Assembly: GCF_002237755.1 (NCBI RefSeq)
Contig: NZ_MWSJ01000006.1
Span: forward strand, 1-64,000
Reading direction: 5' to 3'
DNA length: 64,000 nucleotides
Source of the DNA: Lysinibacillus sp. KCTC 33748
GTDB lineage: Bacteria; Bacillota; Bacilli; Bacillales_A; Planococcaceae
Positions 40,501-49,828 of the stretch are shown piece after piece; position 1 is the stretch's first letter, and each line of letters starts with the position of its first letter. A program made the translations under genes and the position numbers. The notes under the pieces were generated by a model. That model was not told the DNA's origin, ran no database searches, and saw nothing but the letters and a program-made list of their open reading frames with translations.

Positions 40501-40685
40501 GTTGTATGTACAACGTAATGTTTTCACAAGTTTGGAGAAAGACGCGGGTATGACCCGGAAAGGTTGAGGTTAATCTTCAAGCTGAAGTTGAATAAGCGGG
40601 ATGCAAAAACAAGTAACAATTCACTTAACTGGAGAGTTGTGAATGCGAAACGAGTATATGGGTAAACCCGACTGCTCGTTTTTCT
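40501..40685 (+). ncRNA. Candidate structured RNA upstream of the restriction locus
   Basis: No ORF, but a chain of hairpins: GTTGTA TG TACAAC (40501-40514), CGGGT ATG ACCCG (40545-40557), CTTCA AGC TGAAG (40575-40587), ATTCAC-TT-AACT GGAG AGTT-GTGAAT (40619-40644) and the nested terminator CGAG...GGGTAAACCC...CTCG with five T (40650-40685). So many short stems in under 200 bases suggest a folded RNA that ends at its own terminator, before the MerR-like gene at 40775. I do not recognise a family. Confidence 0.5.
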
Positions 40686-40774
40686 TTGATAAGTGCTATG
40701 GGAAAACTAAGATTTCTAATTGTATTTTCTAGAGTGCTGAGTATAGTGCTATGCAGTTAGGGGGGAGGTTAACA

Positions 40775-41110
40775 ATGAAAGAAAAATTAAAAGTAACTAG
40801 CTTAGTAGCTCAAGAGCTTAATCTAAACGAAACAACACTTAGAAAATATGCGAAATTACTGGAGGACTTTAATTATCCGATATTAAGAAATTCACAAGGT
40901 CAGCGACTATACAGTGAAGAAAATATAGAAAAGTTAAAAGAATTTCAAGAGCTGATTAGTGACAAGGGCTTCACGTTAATAAAGGCTGCTGAACTAGTAA
41001 CCGTTGAATATCGTCAAGATAATTTAGAGGTAGTAGTTGAGCGCTTAAATGATCGAGTAGCTACACTAGAAAAAGTAATTGCTACAATTGAGAATAAGGT
41101 TGAAAATTAA
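40775..41110 (+). CDS. MerR-like small regulator
   Basis: A 111-residue protein with an N-terminal helix-turn-helix of the MerR type (TSLVAQELNLNETTLRKYAK, then QRLYSEENIEKL) and a C-terminal helix (EVVVERLNDRVATLEKVIA) that should form a coiled-coil dimer. I chose ATG 40775, seven bases after GGGGGGAGG. It is 66 bases upstream of hsdM on the same strand, so it may regulate the restriction locus or element maintenance. Similar short proteins occur on Bacillus plasmids. Confidence 0.7.
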   Translation: MKEKLKVTSLVAQELNLNETTLRKYAKLLEDFNYPILRNSQGQRLYSEENIEKLKEFQELISDKGFTLIKAAELVTVEYRQDNLEVVVERLNDRVATLEKVIATIENKVEN

Positions 41111-41176
41111 ACCTTTGAATTCTAAGTCATAAACAAAGATAATAAAAGAAAACAATATAATTTTAGGAGAATATAA

Positions 41177-42676
41177 ATGTCACAATTAACATTACAACAA
41201 CTTGAGTCACATTTGTGGAAATCAGCGGATATTCTGCGTGGATCAGTGAACTCTAATTCATATAAAAACTACATATTCGGATTGCTTTTTCTAAAGCGTA
41301 CGAGTGACGTTTTTGAGGAGCAGCGTGAAAGCATCCTAACTCAGTACGGTGAAGAAATCGGCCAACAGCTTGCTGAGATTCCAACTAATTATCAATTCTT
41401 TGTACCTGAAGCTGCGCGCTGGGAAAATGTACGTAAAGTTGCGACAAATATTGGTGCAGCAATCAACATCGCCTTTGAAGCATTAGAAAATGAAAATGCG
41501 ACATTAACTAATGTATTAACACCAATTGACTTTAATAACAAAGAAGTACTTACTGATGAAACATTACAAAAGCTTCTACAACATTTCTCACAATTAGATT
41601 TACGCAATGAAAGCTTATCAGAGCCTGATATGCTTGGTCGCGCGTATGAGTATTTAATTAAAATGTTCGCCGATGATGCAGGACAAAAAGGTGGAGAATT
41701 CTACACACCATCAAAGGTTGTAGAATTAATCGTTAATTTAATTAAGCCTACAGAAGGTATGCGAGTATATGATCCGACGTGTGGTTCGGGAGGTATGCTG
41801 ATTCAATCGGTGGATTATGTAAAGGAGAAAGGTGGTAATCCACAGTCTTTATCACTTTACGGACAAGAGAAAAATTTAGATACTTGGGCGATTGCAAAGA
41901 TGAACTTGCTACTTCATAACTTACCGGATCACCGCATTGAAAAGGGCGATACACTGCGTAATCCAAAATTAGTAGATGAAGGGGAATTAATGCTATTTGA
42001 CCGCGTAATCGCTAATCCACCGTTTTCGTTAAAAGAGTGGGGCGTTGAAGAAGCAAAAGCAGATACATTCGGACGCTATCAATACGGAATCCCACCAAAG
42101 TCGTACGGTGATTATGGATTCGTACAACATATGATTGCATCACTTAATAGCAACGGTGTAGCTGGTGTTGTAATGCCACACGGAGTTCTTTTCCGAGGTG
42201 GTGCAGAAGGTAAAATCCGTAAAGCGTTACTAGAACAAGATTTGCTAGAAGCGGTCATTGGCTTACCGTCCAACTTATTCTATGGTACAGGTATTCCAGC
42301 AAGTATTTTAATCTTCAACCGCAATAAACCAGAAGTACGTAAAGGCAAAGTAAATATTATCGCTGCGGAAGCCGATTTCCAAGAAGGTAAAAACCAAAAC
42401 ACATTACGTGATCAAGACATCGAGAAAATTACAGCAACATTTGAAGCATATGAAGACGTTGAAAAATACGCACGTGTGGTGTCATTAGAAGAAATTAAAG
42501 ATAATGACTACAATTTAAATATCACTCGCTATGTTGATAAATCAGAGGAAGAAGAACAGGTTGATATTAAGTCTGTGCTATCTGATATCCAAACAATTCA
42601 ACAAAGTCGCACTGTCAACTCAGAAAAATTGAACGCTTTTTTAAAAGAGCTAGGGTTGGGTGATTGTATTGAATGA
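41177..42676 (+). CDS. hsdM: Type I restriction-modification, methylase subunit HsdM
   Basis: The N6-adenine methyltransferase subunit, 499 residues. The N-terminal helical domain (residues 1-150, HLWKSADILRGSV) precedes the SAM motif YDPTCGSGGML at 198-208 and the catalytic NPPF near residue 280 (ANPPFSLKEWG). It forms the M2S methylase and the R2M2S complex. AGGAGA precedes the ATG. It shares codons with or abuts hsdS, which begins 19 bases after its stop or overlaps it. Confidence 0.96.
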   Translation: MSQLTLQQLESHLWKSADILRGSVNSNSYKNYIFGLLFLKRTSDVFEEQRESILTQYGEEIGQQLAEIPTNYQFFVPEAARWENVRKVATNIGAAINIAFEALENENATLTNVLTPIDFNNKEVLTDETLQKLLQHFSQLDLRNESLSEPDMLGRAYEYLIKMFADDAGQKGGEFYTPSKVVELIVNLIKPTEGMRVYDPTCGSGGMLIQSVDYVKEKGGNPQSLSLYGQEKNLDTWAIAKMNLLLHNLPDHRIEKGDTLRNPKLVDEGELMLFDRVIANPPFSLKEWGVEEAKADTFGRYQYGIPPKSYGDYGFVQHMIASLNSNGVAGVVMPHGVLFRGGAEGKIRKALLEQDLLEAVIGLPSNLFYGTGIPASILIFNRNKPEVRKGKVNIIAAEADFQEGKNQNTLRDQDIEKITATFEAYEDVEKYARVVSLEEIKDNDYNLNITRYVDKSEEEEQVDIKSVLSDIQTIQQSRTVNSEKLNAFLKELGLGDCIE

Positions 42677-42695
42677 AGTACGTGAAGGATATAAA

Positions 42696-43985
42696 ATGAC
42701 CGTTCTTAATGAAATTCCGGTTGATTGGGAAGTAAAAAGGATAGAGGAAGTTTTTATTATTTCAGGTGGAATGTCTTTATCTAGAAGCCAAACCGGAGAA
42801 GGGGATGTATTTTATCTTCATTATGGAGATATCCATAAGAAAAGCCAATCAATTTTTGATTTGAATAAAGATAGTGAATGGGTTCCACTAATAAATTCTA
42901 AGGAAATAAAAATAAAAGAAAATGCAACTTTAGAGTCTGGTGATGTAGTATTTGCTGATGCATCAGAAGACTACGCAGATATCGGGAAAAATGTCGTTGT
43001 TAAATTGAGAGAAAAGGATAAGTTTATAGCGGGACTCCATACAATTTTTATTAGGGAAAAAGATTCTAAATTAGATTTAATATATAAAGCTTATTGTTTT
43101 AAGACAGAGATGGTTAAGAAACAAATTAAAGTATTAGCAACAGGAAGTACAGTTTTAGGAATATCTAAACCTAATTTAGGGAAAGTTACTTTCTTGCTTC
43201 CTCCAATTAAAGAACAGAAAAAAATTGCAGAAATACTTTCAACAGTTGATACACAAATCGAGCAAACAGAGCAGTTGATTGAAAAGACTAAGAAACTGAA
43301 AAAGGGCTTAATGCAGCAATTGCTGACGAAGGGGATTGGTCATAGTGAGCTTAAGGGAAGTGAGCTTGGTGAGATTCCTATAGAATGGGGGATTGTTGAG
43401 TTAGGTGAAATTTCTAGTGTAATCGACCCTCAACCAGATCATCGGGCACCGAAAATAGACCTAGAAGATGGTGTTCCATATTTAGGCATAGGTAATATCT
43501 CAGATGGTGGAGCATTAGATTTTAAAAATGCTAGAAGTGTAGAGCGAGCCGCTTTGGAAAAACAACAAGAGAGATTTACCATTGAAGATGGTGATATAGT
43601 TTTTGGTAAAATAGCTAGTTTAGGAAATCCAAAAAAATTAACATCCTTTATAAAAAGTAGGCCTTATGCTATCTCAGATAAGTTAGTGCTGATAAAAAGT
43701 GAATTTAAATCCATCTTATATTATATTTTAAAATCAAGCTATGTTGAAAAGCAAATTGATTTTCATAAGAATGGATCAACGAGGCTAACACTAGGTATAC
43801 AAGATATAAGGAAATTTAAAATTGCTCTACCTTCAATAGAAGAACAAAAAAAAATCGCAGAAATTCTTTCGACAGTCGATGCTGAAATCGATAATTATGA
43901 GCAGGAAAAAGCAAAGTATGAAGAATTGAAGAAAGGTTTAATGCAGCAACTTTTAACAGGTAAGATTCGAGTAAAGGTAGATTAA
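42696..43985 (+). CDS. hsdS: Type I restriction-modification, specificity subunit HsdS
   Basis: The DNA-recognition subunit, about 430 residues with two target-recognition domains. Each ends with a repeat spacer: PPIKEQKKIAEILSTVD...KKGLMQQLL (residues 170-215) and PSIEEQKKIAEILSTVD...KKGLMQQLL (about 380-425). The duplicated helices space the two half-sites. The target cannot be read from sequence. ATG 42696 with GAAGGA is preferred; a GTG at 42660 inside hsdM would add 12 residues (IVLNEVREGYK). Confidence 0.93.
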   Translation: MTVLNEIPVDWEVKRIEEVFIISGGMSLSRSQTGEGDVFYLHYGDIHKKSQSIFDLNKDSEWVPLINSKEIKIKENATLESGDVVFADASEDYADIGKNVVVKLREKDKFIAGLHTIFIREKDSKLDLIYKAYCFKTEMVKKQIKVLATGSTVLGISKPNLGKVTFLLPPIKEQKKIAEILSTVDTQIEQTEQLIEKTKKLKKGLMQQLLTKGIGHSELKGSELGEIPIEWGIVELGEISSVIDPQPDHRAPKIDLEDGVPYLGIGNISDGGALDFKNARSVERAALEKQQERFTIEDGDIVFGKIASLGNPKKLTSFIKSRPYAISDKLVLIKSEFKSILYYILKSSYVEKQIDFHKNGSTRLTLGIQDIRKFKIALPSIEEQKKIAEILSTVDAEIDNYEQEKAKYEELKKGLMQQLLTGKIRVKVD

Positions 43986-44007
43986 TTTCAGGAGAGTAAG
44001 CTTAGCT

Positions 44008-44463
44008 ATGAATAATTTTCAAAGAATAGGTTCAGTCAGTAACGCCCATATTGGAAGAGAGTTTGAAGACATAGCATTAAACTATTTTAAGAAAAATAAT
44101 ATCCATCTTATTAAGGATGCTAGTTTACCAATTGGCATAAATGAAGTTAAAAAGAATCATAGATTCGATTTAGGTACTTCTCCCAACGTTGATAATAAAG
44201 TAATTGTAGAGTGTAAATCACATCGCTGGACTTCAGGTGATAATGTACCTAGTGCAAAGCTGACAGTGTGGAATGAAGCGATGTATTATTTCTATTTGGC
44301 ACCTAACGGTTATAGGAAAATATTCTTTATCTTAAGGGACTTCAGTGTTAAAAGAAACGAAACACTAGGTGAATATTATGTACGAACATATAAGCATTTA
44401 ATTCCGGAAGATGTTGAAATAATGGAATACGATTCAAAGGGTATGACGGTGAAAACATTATAA
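44008..44463 (+). CDS. PD-(D/E)XK nuclease-like protein
   Basis: A 151-residue protein with the core of a restriction-type nuclease: Glu20 (GREFEDIA), Asp54 (RFDLGT), then Glu68-x-Lys70 (VIVECKSHRW). The spacing fits a small Mg-dependent endonuclease fold. It starts 22 bases after hsdS (site AGGAG), in the same transcript, and ends at its own terminator. HsdR has a separate nuclease domain, so this is an extra, unexplained nuclease in the locus. It may be an accessory restriction or single-strand nuclease; the role is not known. Confidence 0.72.
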   Translation: MNNFQRIGSVSNAHIGREFEDIALNYFKKNNIHLIKDASLPIGINEVKKNHRFDLGTSPNVDNKVIVECKSHRWTSGDNVPSAKLTVWNEAMYYFYLAPNGYRKIFFILRDFSVKRNETLGEYYVRTYKHLIPEDVEIMEYDSKGMTVKTL

Positions 44464-44477
44464 GATTTTATTTGAGT

Positions 44478-44508
44478 TAAAGGATCGCCCCGTGCGGTCC
44501 TTTTTTTA
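44478..44508 (+). terminator. Terminator inside the restriction locus
   Basis: AAAGGATCGC pairs with GCGGTCCTTT (one mismatch) and is followed by seven T. It separates hsdM-hsdS-nuclease from abiC-hsdR. Confidence 0.82.
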
Positions 44509-44581
44509 TTCAATGGTTTACTTCCAAAGATTTTAAATGTTCTGTATGATAATGGTAATAAGTGTTTACTGAGGTGAATGT

Positions 44582-45364
44582 ATGTCTAATGTTTATGAAG
44601 ATTTATTGATAGATATTGAACGATTTATTATGAATATAATAGGTAGTATTACAAATGACCCAATGGATTCCGATTTTGATTATACACTTGAAAGAAAGAA
44701 ACTTTTTGGGAATCCTTTAACAAACGATTTAGTACCGACTTTTATAAAAACTTGCCGTACATCTGAATCACTTTGGGCTTTTGTTAAGGCTAAAATAAGT
44801 ACATATGCTGAAAGAAGAGCATTCGTGCGTAGTGAGTTTAAAGAAATGGTAGACAAAATCGAGCAGCTACAATTTAATAATGTTTCAGTAAAGGTAGAGT
44901 CTCTTCTAACGATAGGTAATGAGTTTAATTATATTCAGATAACTTGGGAAAAAGCAAAATCAAAAGTAGAAATTGATCCGGAAGGTGCAATTACTAATGC
45001 TAGGACATTATTAGAGAGTTGTTTGAAATATGTCTTAGATTCTTTAAATGTAGCTTATAAGGACAATGGAGATTTAAATATATTATATAAAAGTGCACGA
45101 AAAGAGCTGAATTTATCGCCAGATCAGCATTCGGAAGATGATTTCGTTAAGGTTCTTAGTGGATGTACCTCAATTGTTGGGGGATTAGCGGGGATCAGAA
45201 ATGATTATGGTGATGCTCACGGTAAAAAAATTATACATTATAAACCTGCTCCTAGACACGCTCGATTAGTAGTAAATTTAGCAGGTGCAATGAGTGAGTT
45301 TATTATTGATACTTATTTATTGAAGTATGCCGGGAAAAGAGATGAAAATAGTGTCACAGTATGA
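44582..45364 (+). CDS. Abi_C-domain protein (abortive infection type) 2
   Basis: A 260-residue protein. The C-terminal domain matches the first Abi_C protein: ITNARTLLESCL, LSGCTSIVGGLAGIRNDYGD, then HARLVVNLAGAMSEFIIDTY. Arg206-x6-His213 (RNDYGDAH) again fits the HEPN-type R-x4-6-H motif. GAGGTG precedes the ATG. Its end overlaps the hsdR start, so the two are translationally linked. Abi_C genes are known next to type I restriction systems; a back-up growth-arrest role when restriction fails is an inference. Confidence 0.75.
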   Translation: MSNVYEDLLIDIERFIMNIIGSITNDPMDSDFDYTLERKKLFGNPLTNDLVPTFIKTCRTSESLWAFVKAKISTYAERRAFVRSEFKEMVDKIEQLQFNNVSVKVESLLTIGNEFNYIQITWEKAKSKVEIDPEGAITNARTLLESCLKYVLDSLNVAYKDNGDLNILYKSARKELNLSPDQHSEDDFVKVLSGCTSIVGGLAGIRNDYGDAHGKKIIHYKPAPRHARLVVNLAGAMSEFIIDTYLLKYAGKRDENSVTV

Positions 45365-48281
45365 ATATACAAAAGTAGAACTCCCTTTTATTGAAAGTTT
45401 AAAAGAATACGGTTATACACATTTCACAGGGGCCCAATTAGACACAGAAAGAGGTCAAAACCAGGTTTTATTAGAAAACCGCTTCCGTTCGGCTTTGAAA
45501 CGATTAAATCCTTGGATATCAGACACAAATTTGGAGAGGGTTATTCATCAGTTTAGCGCTATTACAACAGCTGATCTGTGGGAAGCCAATAAGCAAGTAT
45601 TTGATTGGTTGTTCGGTGAGGGTATTACGGTGGACCAAGACCTAGGATTAGGTAAGAAGGGGCAAACTATTCGTTTATTTAATTTTGATGAACCAACAAG
45701 TGAAGACAATGAGTACTTGGTTGTGAATCAAATGACAATTACGAATGCGAATGGTTCAATTCGTCCTGACATTTTAATTTTTGTAAATGGCCTGCCGCTT
45801 GTCATTGTGGAGTGTAAAAGTCCGAAGTTACAGCCCGAGAAACAACTGCCAGAGTGCGTAAAGCAGTTTGAGCGTTATATAGAAACTAATGAAAAGCTGT
45901 TTTTTTATAATCAGTTAATGGTTGCAACTAGTCGAGATCGTGCACGTGTTGGGACCTTATTTGCAAAAGCGCAGCACTATGGTCTATGGACAGATCCATA
46001 TCCAATGCATCTTGATGCAGTTGGTTCAGATCGTCCACAAGACATTCTGATTGCCGGTATTCTCCGCAAGGAAGTATTACTAAACTTGTTAAATAACTAT
46101 ATCGTTTATGACGGCAAAGTGAAGAAGTTTGCACGATATCAGCAATACCGCGCTGTGGAAAAAGCGATTGATCGTATTATATCCAATAAGAAACCGGCAA
46201 TGCGCGGCGGTGTTGTATGGCATACACAAGGATCGGGAAAGTCTCTTACGATGGTATACTTAGCAAAAAAACTACGCAGAATGCCAAAGCTTGAAAATCC
46301 GATGATTGTCATCGTGACAGATCGTGAAGATTTAGATAATCAAATTACAGAAACGTTCCAAGCGTGTGGTTTCCCAAATCCAAACCAAGCAGAATCGGTT
46401 AAGGATTTAAAGTTCCAGCTTTCTAAAGGGCAAGGTACAACAGTTATGACGCTTATTCATAAATTCCAAGCACGTGAAGATGAAAAGTTTCCGATTATTT
46501 CAGAAGCGGAAAATATTATTGTAATGACAGATGAATCGCATCGTTCTCAATATAAAGGATTAGCACTGAATATGCGTAAAGCATTGCCGAATGCAACTTT
46601 TATAGGTTTTACAGGAACTCCTATAAATAAAAAAGATAAATCGACAACAGGGAAGTTCGGTTCGTATATTGATGAATACACGATTGACCGCGCAGTAAAA
46701 GATGGGGCAACAGTACCCATCTTCTATGAATCACGCCTACCAAATCTTCATATGCAGGGCGAGACACTAGATGAACTATTTACACGTAGCTTCCACGAAT
46801 ACGATGACGATGCAAAAGAGAGAATTAAAGATAAGTATGTAAATAAAGAGCTTATTCTAACTGCTCCTGATCGTATGCGTGACATAGCGCTCGATATCGT
46901 GAAGCATTTCGAAGAAAAGATTTTAATCAATGGATACAAAGCACAAGTAGTAGCAATTTCTAGACGCGCAGCAGCGATGTATAAAGATTTGATTGATAAG
47001 TTTTCAAATGGGGCATTTGAAATAGCGGTCATATTCTCTGAGGGCCAGAATGATACCGATGAACTGCTTAAGAAGTATAAGACATCGAAAGAGGAAGAAA
47101 AGGCTCTTATTAAGCGTTTTAAGAAGCCATTTAGTGAAGATAAACTTGCGATGCTCATTGTTTGTGACAAGTTATTAACGGGCTTTGATGCTCCTATAGA
47201 GCAAGTGATGTATTTGGACAAGCCATTGAAGGAGCATAACTTATTACAAGCGATTGCACGTACGAATCGTCGATATGACGAGCATAAAACATATGGATTG
47301 ATTGTTGATTATTTCGGTGTTTCCCGCTTCTTAGACGAAGCGTTAGAGGCATTTAGTGAGAGCGATGTGAAAGGGGCGCTTGTTTCAATTGACGCAGAAT
47401 TGCCCCGCTTGGAACAACGTCATCGCAGCGTAATGCGTTTCTTTGATGGCTTGAAGCGGGATGAACAAGAGCGTGCAGTACTTCGTTTGAAAGAAGAAGA
47501 CATACGTGCTCAGTTTGATATTGCTTATAAGAAGTTTGCTCAAAGTATGGACCGTGTCTTGCCAGACCCGAAAGCAGAACGGTTTATCGGTGATTTAAAG
47601 TGGGTAAGTGTCATCCGTCAATTGGCGCGTTCTCGCTATGCCGTTGTTGACGGTATGGACATTTCAGATTGTGGTGAGAAGGTTCGTCAGATCGTTCACG
47701 ACTACATTCATACAAGTGGTATCGAAGTAAGAGATCCAATTGCTATTTTAGATGGAAACTTTAAAAATGAACTAGAGAAGCATACATTGCCTGAATCGAA
47801 GGCTGCTGAAATGGAGCACGCTATTAAACGTGAAATCTCGGTACGTATGGATGAAGACCCTGTATTTTATAAGTCTTTAAAAGAAAAAGTAGAGGAACTA
47901 ATTGAGCGGTTAAAAGCTGAGCAAATCACGATTTTCGAGCTGTTAGATGAATATGAGATGTTGCGTGGCAAGATCGTTGAAAAAGTTGCTGGTAAAACAG
48001 AAAGTGGTTTATCCGTATACGAGGAGCCTTACTATAACAAGCTTGTTGAAATATGCGAATCACGATCGGAATATGAACTCAAAGATATCGCTAAGGGAAT
48101 TCATCAATTTATCGGACAAAACGTTGCAATAATTACTGACTGGACGAAGAAAACTGACTTTAAACGCCAATTAAATTCAAAGGTTCTAATGCAGCTTGTA
48201 GAGCAGGGAATGTCTGTGCAAGAAGCGGGTATGTTGACAGGGTATTTTATGGCGTTGGCTGAGAAGCAATACGGAAATTAA
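45342..48281 (+). CDS. hsdR: Type I restriction-modification, restriction subunit HsdR
   Basis: The translocating endonuclease, about 980 residues. N-terminal PD-(D/E)XK nuclease: PDILIFVNGLPLVIVECKSP with Asp and Glu-x-Lys. SF2 motor motifs: HTQGSGKSLTMVYLAKKL (Walker A), MTDESHRSQ (DEAD-like), FIGFTGTPI (III) and LLQAIARTNRRYDEHKTYG (VI). A C-terminal helical domain binds HsdM. The start overlaps the Abi_C gene; ATG 45342 or 45327 are both possible. The gene is intact. Confidence 0.94.
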   Translation: MKIVSQYEYTKVELPFIESLKEYGYTHFTGAQLDTERGQNQVLLENRFRSALKRLNPWISDTNLERVIHQFSAITTADLWEANKQVFDWLFGEGITVDQDLGLGKKGQTIRLFNFDEPTSEDNEYLVVNQMTITNANGSIRPDILIFVNGLPLVIVECKSPKLQPEKQLPECVKQFERYIETNEKLFFYNQLMVATSRDRARVGTLFAKAQHYGLWTDPYPMHLDAVGSDRPQDILIAGILRKEVLLNLLNNYIVYDGKVKKFARYQQYRAVEKAIDRIISNKKPAMRGGVVWHTQGSGKSLTMVYLAKKLRRMPKLENPMIVIVTDREDLDNQITETFQACGFPNPNQAESVKDLKFQLSKGQGTTVMTLIHKFQAREDEKFPIISEAENIIVMTDESHRSQYKGLALNMRKALPNATFIGFTGTPINKKDKSTTGKFGSYIDEYTIDRAVKDGATVPIFYESRLPNLHMQGETLDELFTRSFHEYDDDAKERIKDKYVNKELILTAPDRMRDIALDIVKHFEEKILINGYKAQVVAISRRAAAMYKDLIDKFSNGAFEIAVIFSEGQNDTDELLKKYKTSKEEEKALIKRFKKPFSEDKLAMLIVCDKLLTGFDAPIEQVMYLDKPLKEHNLLQAIARTNRRYDEHKTYGLIVDYFGVSRFLDEALEAFSESDVKGALVSIDAELPRLEQRHRSVMRFFDGLKRDEQERAVLRLKEEDIRAQFDIAYKKFAQSMDRVLPDPKAERFIGDLKWVSVIRQLARSRYAVVDGMDISDCGEKVRQIVHDYIHTSGIEVRDPIAILDGNFKNELEKHTLPESKAAEMEHAIKREISVRMDEDPVFYKSLKEKVEELIERLKAEQITIFELLDEYEMLRGKIVEKVAGKTESGLSVYEEPYYNKLVEICESRSEYELKDIAKGIHQFIGQNVAIITDWTKKTDFKRQLNSKVLMQLVEQGMSVQEAGMLTGYFMALAEKQYGN

Positions 48282-48282
48282 T

Positions 48283-48328
48283 ATAAAAAGAAGGGACATT
48301 TACAAATAGATGACCCTTCTTTTTATTG
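48283..48328. terminator. Bidirectional terminator between hsdR and the peptidase gene
   Basis: AAAAAGAAGGG pairs perfectly with CCCTTCTTTTT across about 20 bases. Both genes converge on it. Confidence 0.85.
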
Positions 48329-48353
48329 AACATAGCTTTATTAAAAACTCTTT

Positions 48354-49076
48354 CTAGACCTCTAATTTACGTCCATTCAAACGCAACCATTCCTTCGAGT
48401 TCTCATATTCTGGGTAAATCATCTGCAATGTTTCCCAATAGGCTGGCGAATGATCTAGATGTTTCAAGTGAGCTAATTCGTGAGCAATGACATAATCCAC
48501 AATTGGCATAGGAGCTAAAAATATTTTCCAATTTAAAATTATGTTGCCGCTAGCAGTACAGCTTCCCCAGCGTTGTTGTTGATCTTTAATCTTAATGGAT
48601 TTTGCTTTAAGGGTTGACTGTCTTTCAAACTGCTTCACACGTTCCATAGCAATGTTCTCTGCCTTCTTCATTACCCATTCTTTATAAAGGGGATATAGTA
48701 TTTCTCTATGATGTTCTACAGTAATAGTAGTAGGTATCGTTACGATAAACTTACCTTGTTTAAAAATGAGTGCTGCTGTTGGGACGTTATCTTTATTAAT
48801 CTTTAAACGATAATGACGCCCTAGATAAGGCAACTTCTCCCCAGCCTGAAATTGAAGTTTCTCTTCATAATCATAGATTTCTTCAAAGTCCGCTAATTGT
48901 TTTATAATCCAAGTCGCTTTTTTCTGGAGTATTTCCTCTATGCGCGATGGCGCTGTATTTGAAGGGGCAATAATAGTTATTCCCTTTTCTGATACCTGAA
49001 TGCTCATTGTTTTACGTTTACTGCTGTACTTTACTGAATAAGAAATAACAGTATTTCCGTATATCATATGCTGCAT
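48354..49076 (-). CDS. YgjP-type metallopeptidase (DUF45)
   Basis: A 240-residue zinc metallopeptidase-like protein. The metal site is HELAHLKHLDHS (His-Glu-x-x-His) near residue 204, preceded by the family motif QRWGSCTASGNI. Such genes frequently stand beside hsdR in type I loci, and this one converges on it; the biological substrate is unknown. I chose the ATG at 49076, ten bases after GGAGG; a second ATG three codons earlier is too close to that site. Confidence 0.88.
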   Translation of the reverse strand: MQHMIYGNTVISYSVKYSSKRKTMSIQVSEKGITIIAPSNTAPSRIEEILQKKATWIIKQLADFEEIYDYEEKLQFQAGEKLPYLGRHYRLKINKDNVPTAALIFKQGKFIVTIPTTITVEHHREILYPLYKEWVMKKAENIAMERVKQFERQSTLKAKSIKIKDQQQRWGSCTASGNIILNWKIFLAPMPIVDYVIAHELAHLKHLDHSPAYWETLQMIYPEYENSKEWLRLNGRKLEV

Positions 49077-49201
49077 TATTGTCATTCCTCCATAATTTGT
49101 TTTTGCTCAGATAAAGTACTTTCTATACCTGTTATTTTAACAAAAATAAATTGGATTAAGTGTTATATTAATAATAACTTTGAATGAAAAGGAGTAGAGC
49201 A

Positions 49202-49480
49202 TTGAGAGAAGAATGGGTAGAAGTTGATATAGAGAAGTATTACAGCAAACGTTTTAGTTCAAAAGGAGAAGCTTTATCTGGAAAAGAACTGAAGGATGCT
49301 ACAGAGAAGTTATTCAATCAAATTGAAGATTTTATGAAAGAGATGGAAGGGCAAGAGCATCATAAGTATTTTGATAATCAAGTGCTCTTTCCAGTCATTG
49401 AATGGCTGTCAGATGACACTGATATTCCATTAAAGGTTTGGTATGAACAAAAAATACAAGAGCTAGAGCAAGAAGAATAA
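49202..49480 (+). CDS. Small acidic protein with the Y-x-x-x-R / L-x-G motif (family member 1)
   Basis: A 92-residue acidic protein from TTG 49202 (AAGGAG nine bases upstream). The motif VDIEKYYSKRFSSKGEALSG and KELKDATEKLF is shared with proteins encoded at 53422 and 54173. The rest is helical (QKIQELEQEE). It stands just inside the restriction locus, divergent from the YgjP gene. No family is recognised; a protein-binding or immunity role is possible. Confidence 0.6.
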   Translation: MREEWVEVDIEKYYSKRFSSKGEALSGKELKDATEKLFNQIEDFMKEMEGQEHHKYFDNQVLFPVIEWLSDDTDIPLKVWYEQKIQELEQEE

Positions 49481-49828
49481 TGTAGTATATGGTTGTCTAT
49501 TCTCTCTAATTTTGAATAGTTTTTGTAAAAGCGCGGTGAATCTTGCGCTTTTTTTAGATGAAAGATTGAAAATTAAAGGTTTGAAAAAATATAATCTCTA
49601 TGACATTTGAAAAATAGGGAAAAGTTTAAAAAAATAGGTGCGGCTTAAGAAGCAGGTTACATATTTGAATTTGTGCGAGTAAGTATACAATGTAAAACGT
49701 GGCATAACTTTGCATTATGTTACATAACAAATAGAGCAAAAGTGTAGTTTTTTTATGCTTTTTCTCCGTTTTTTGTTGTTAACTCAATAAATGAAATGCC
49801 CTTCGCAGTATAATCATTCCATTTCAAG
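49481..49828. other. Gene-free stretch before the minisatellite
   Basis: A+T-rich, no supported gene. GCGCGGTGAATCTTGCGC with T-run near 49530-49555 is a likely terminator of the small gene before it. Confidence 0.5.

Noticed and set aside
40501-40685. Group II intron or retron RNA
   Set aside because: No domain V signature and no reverse transcriptase gene anywhere in the window.
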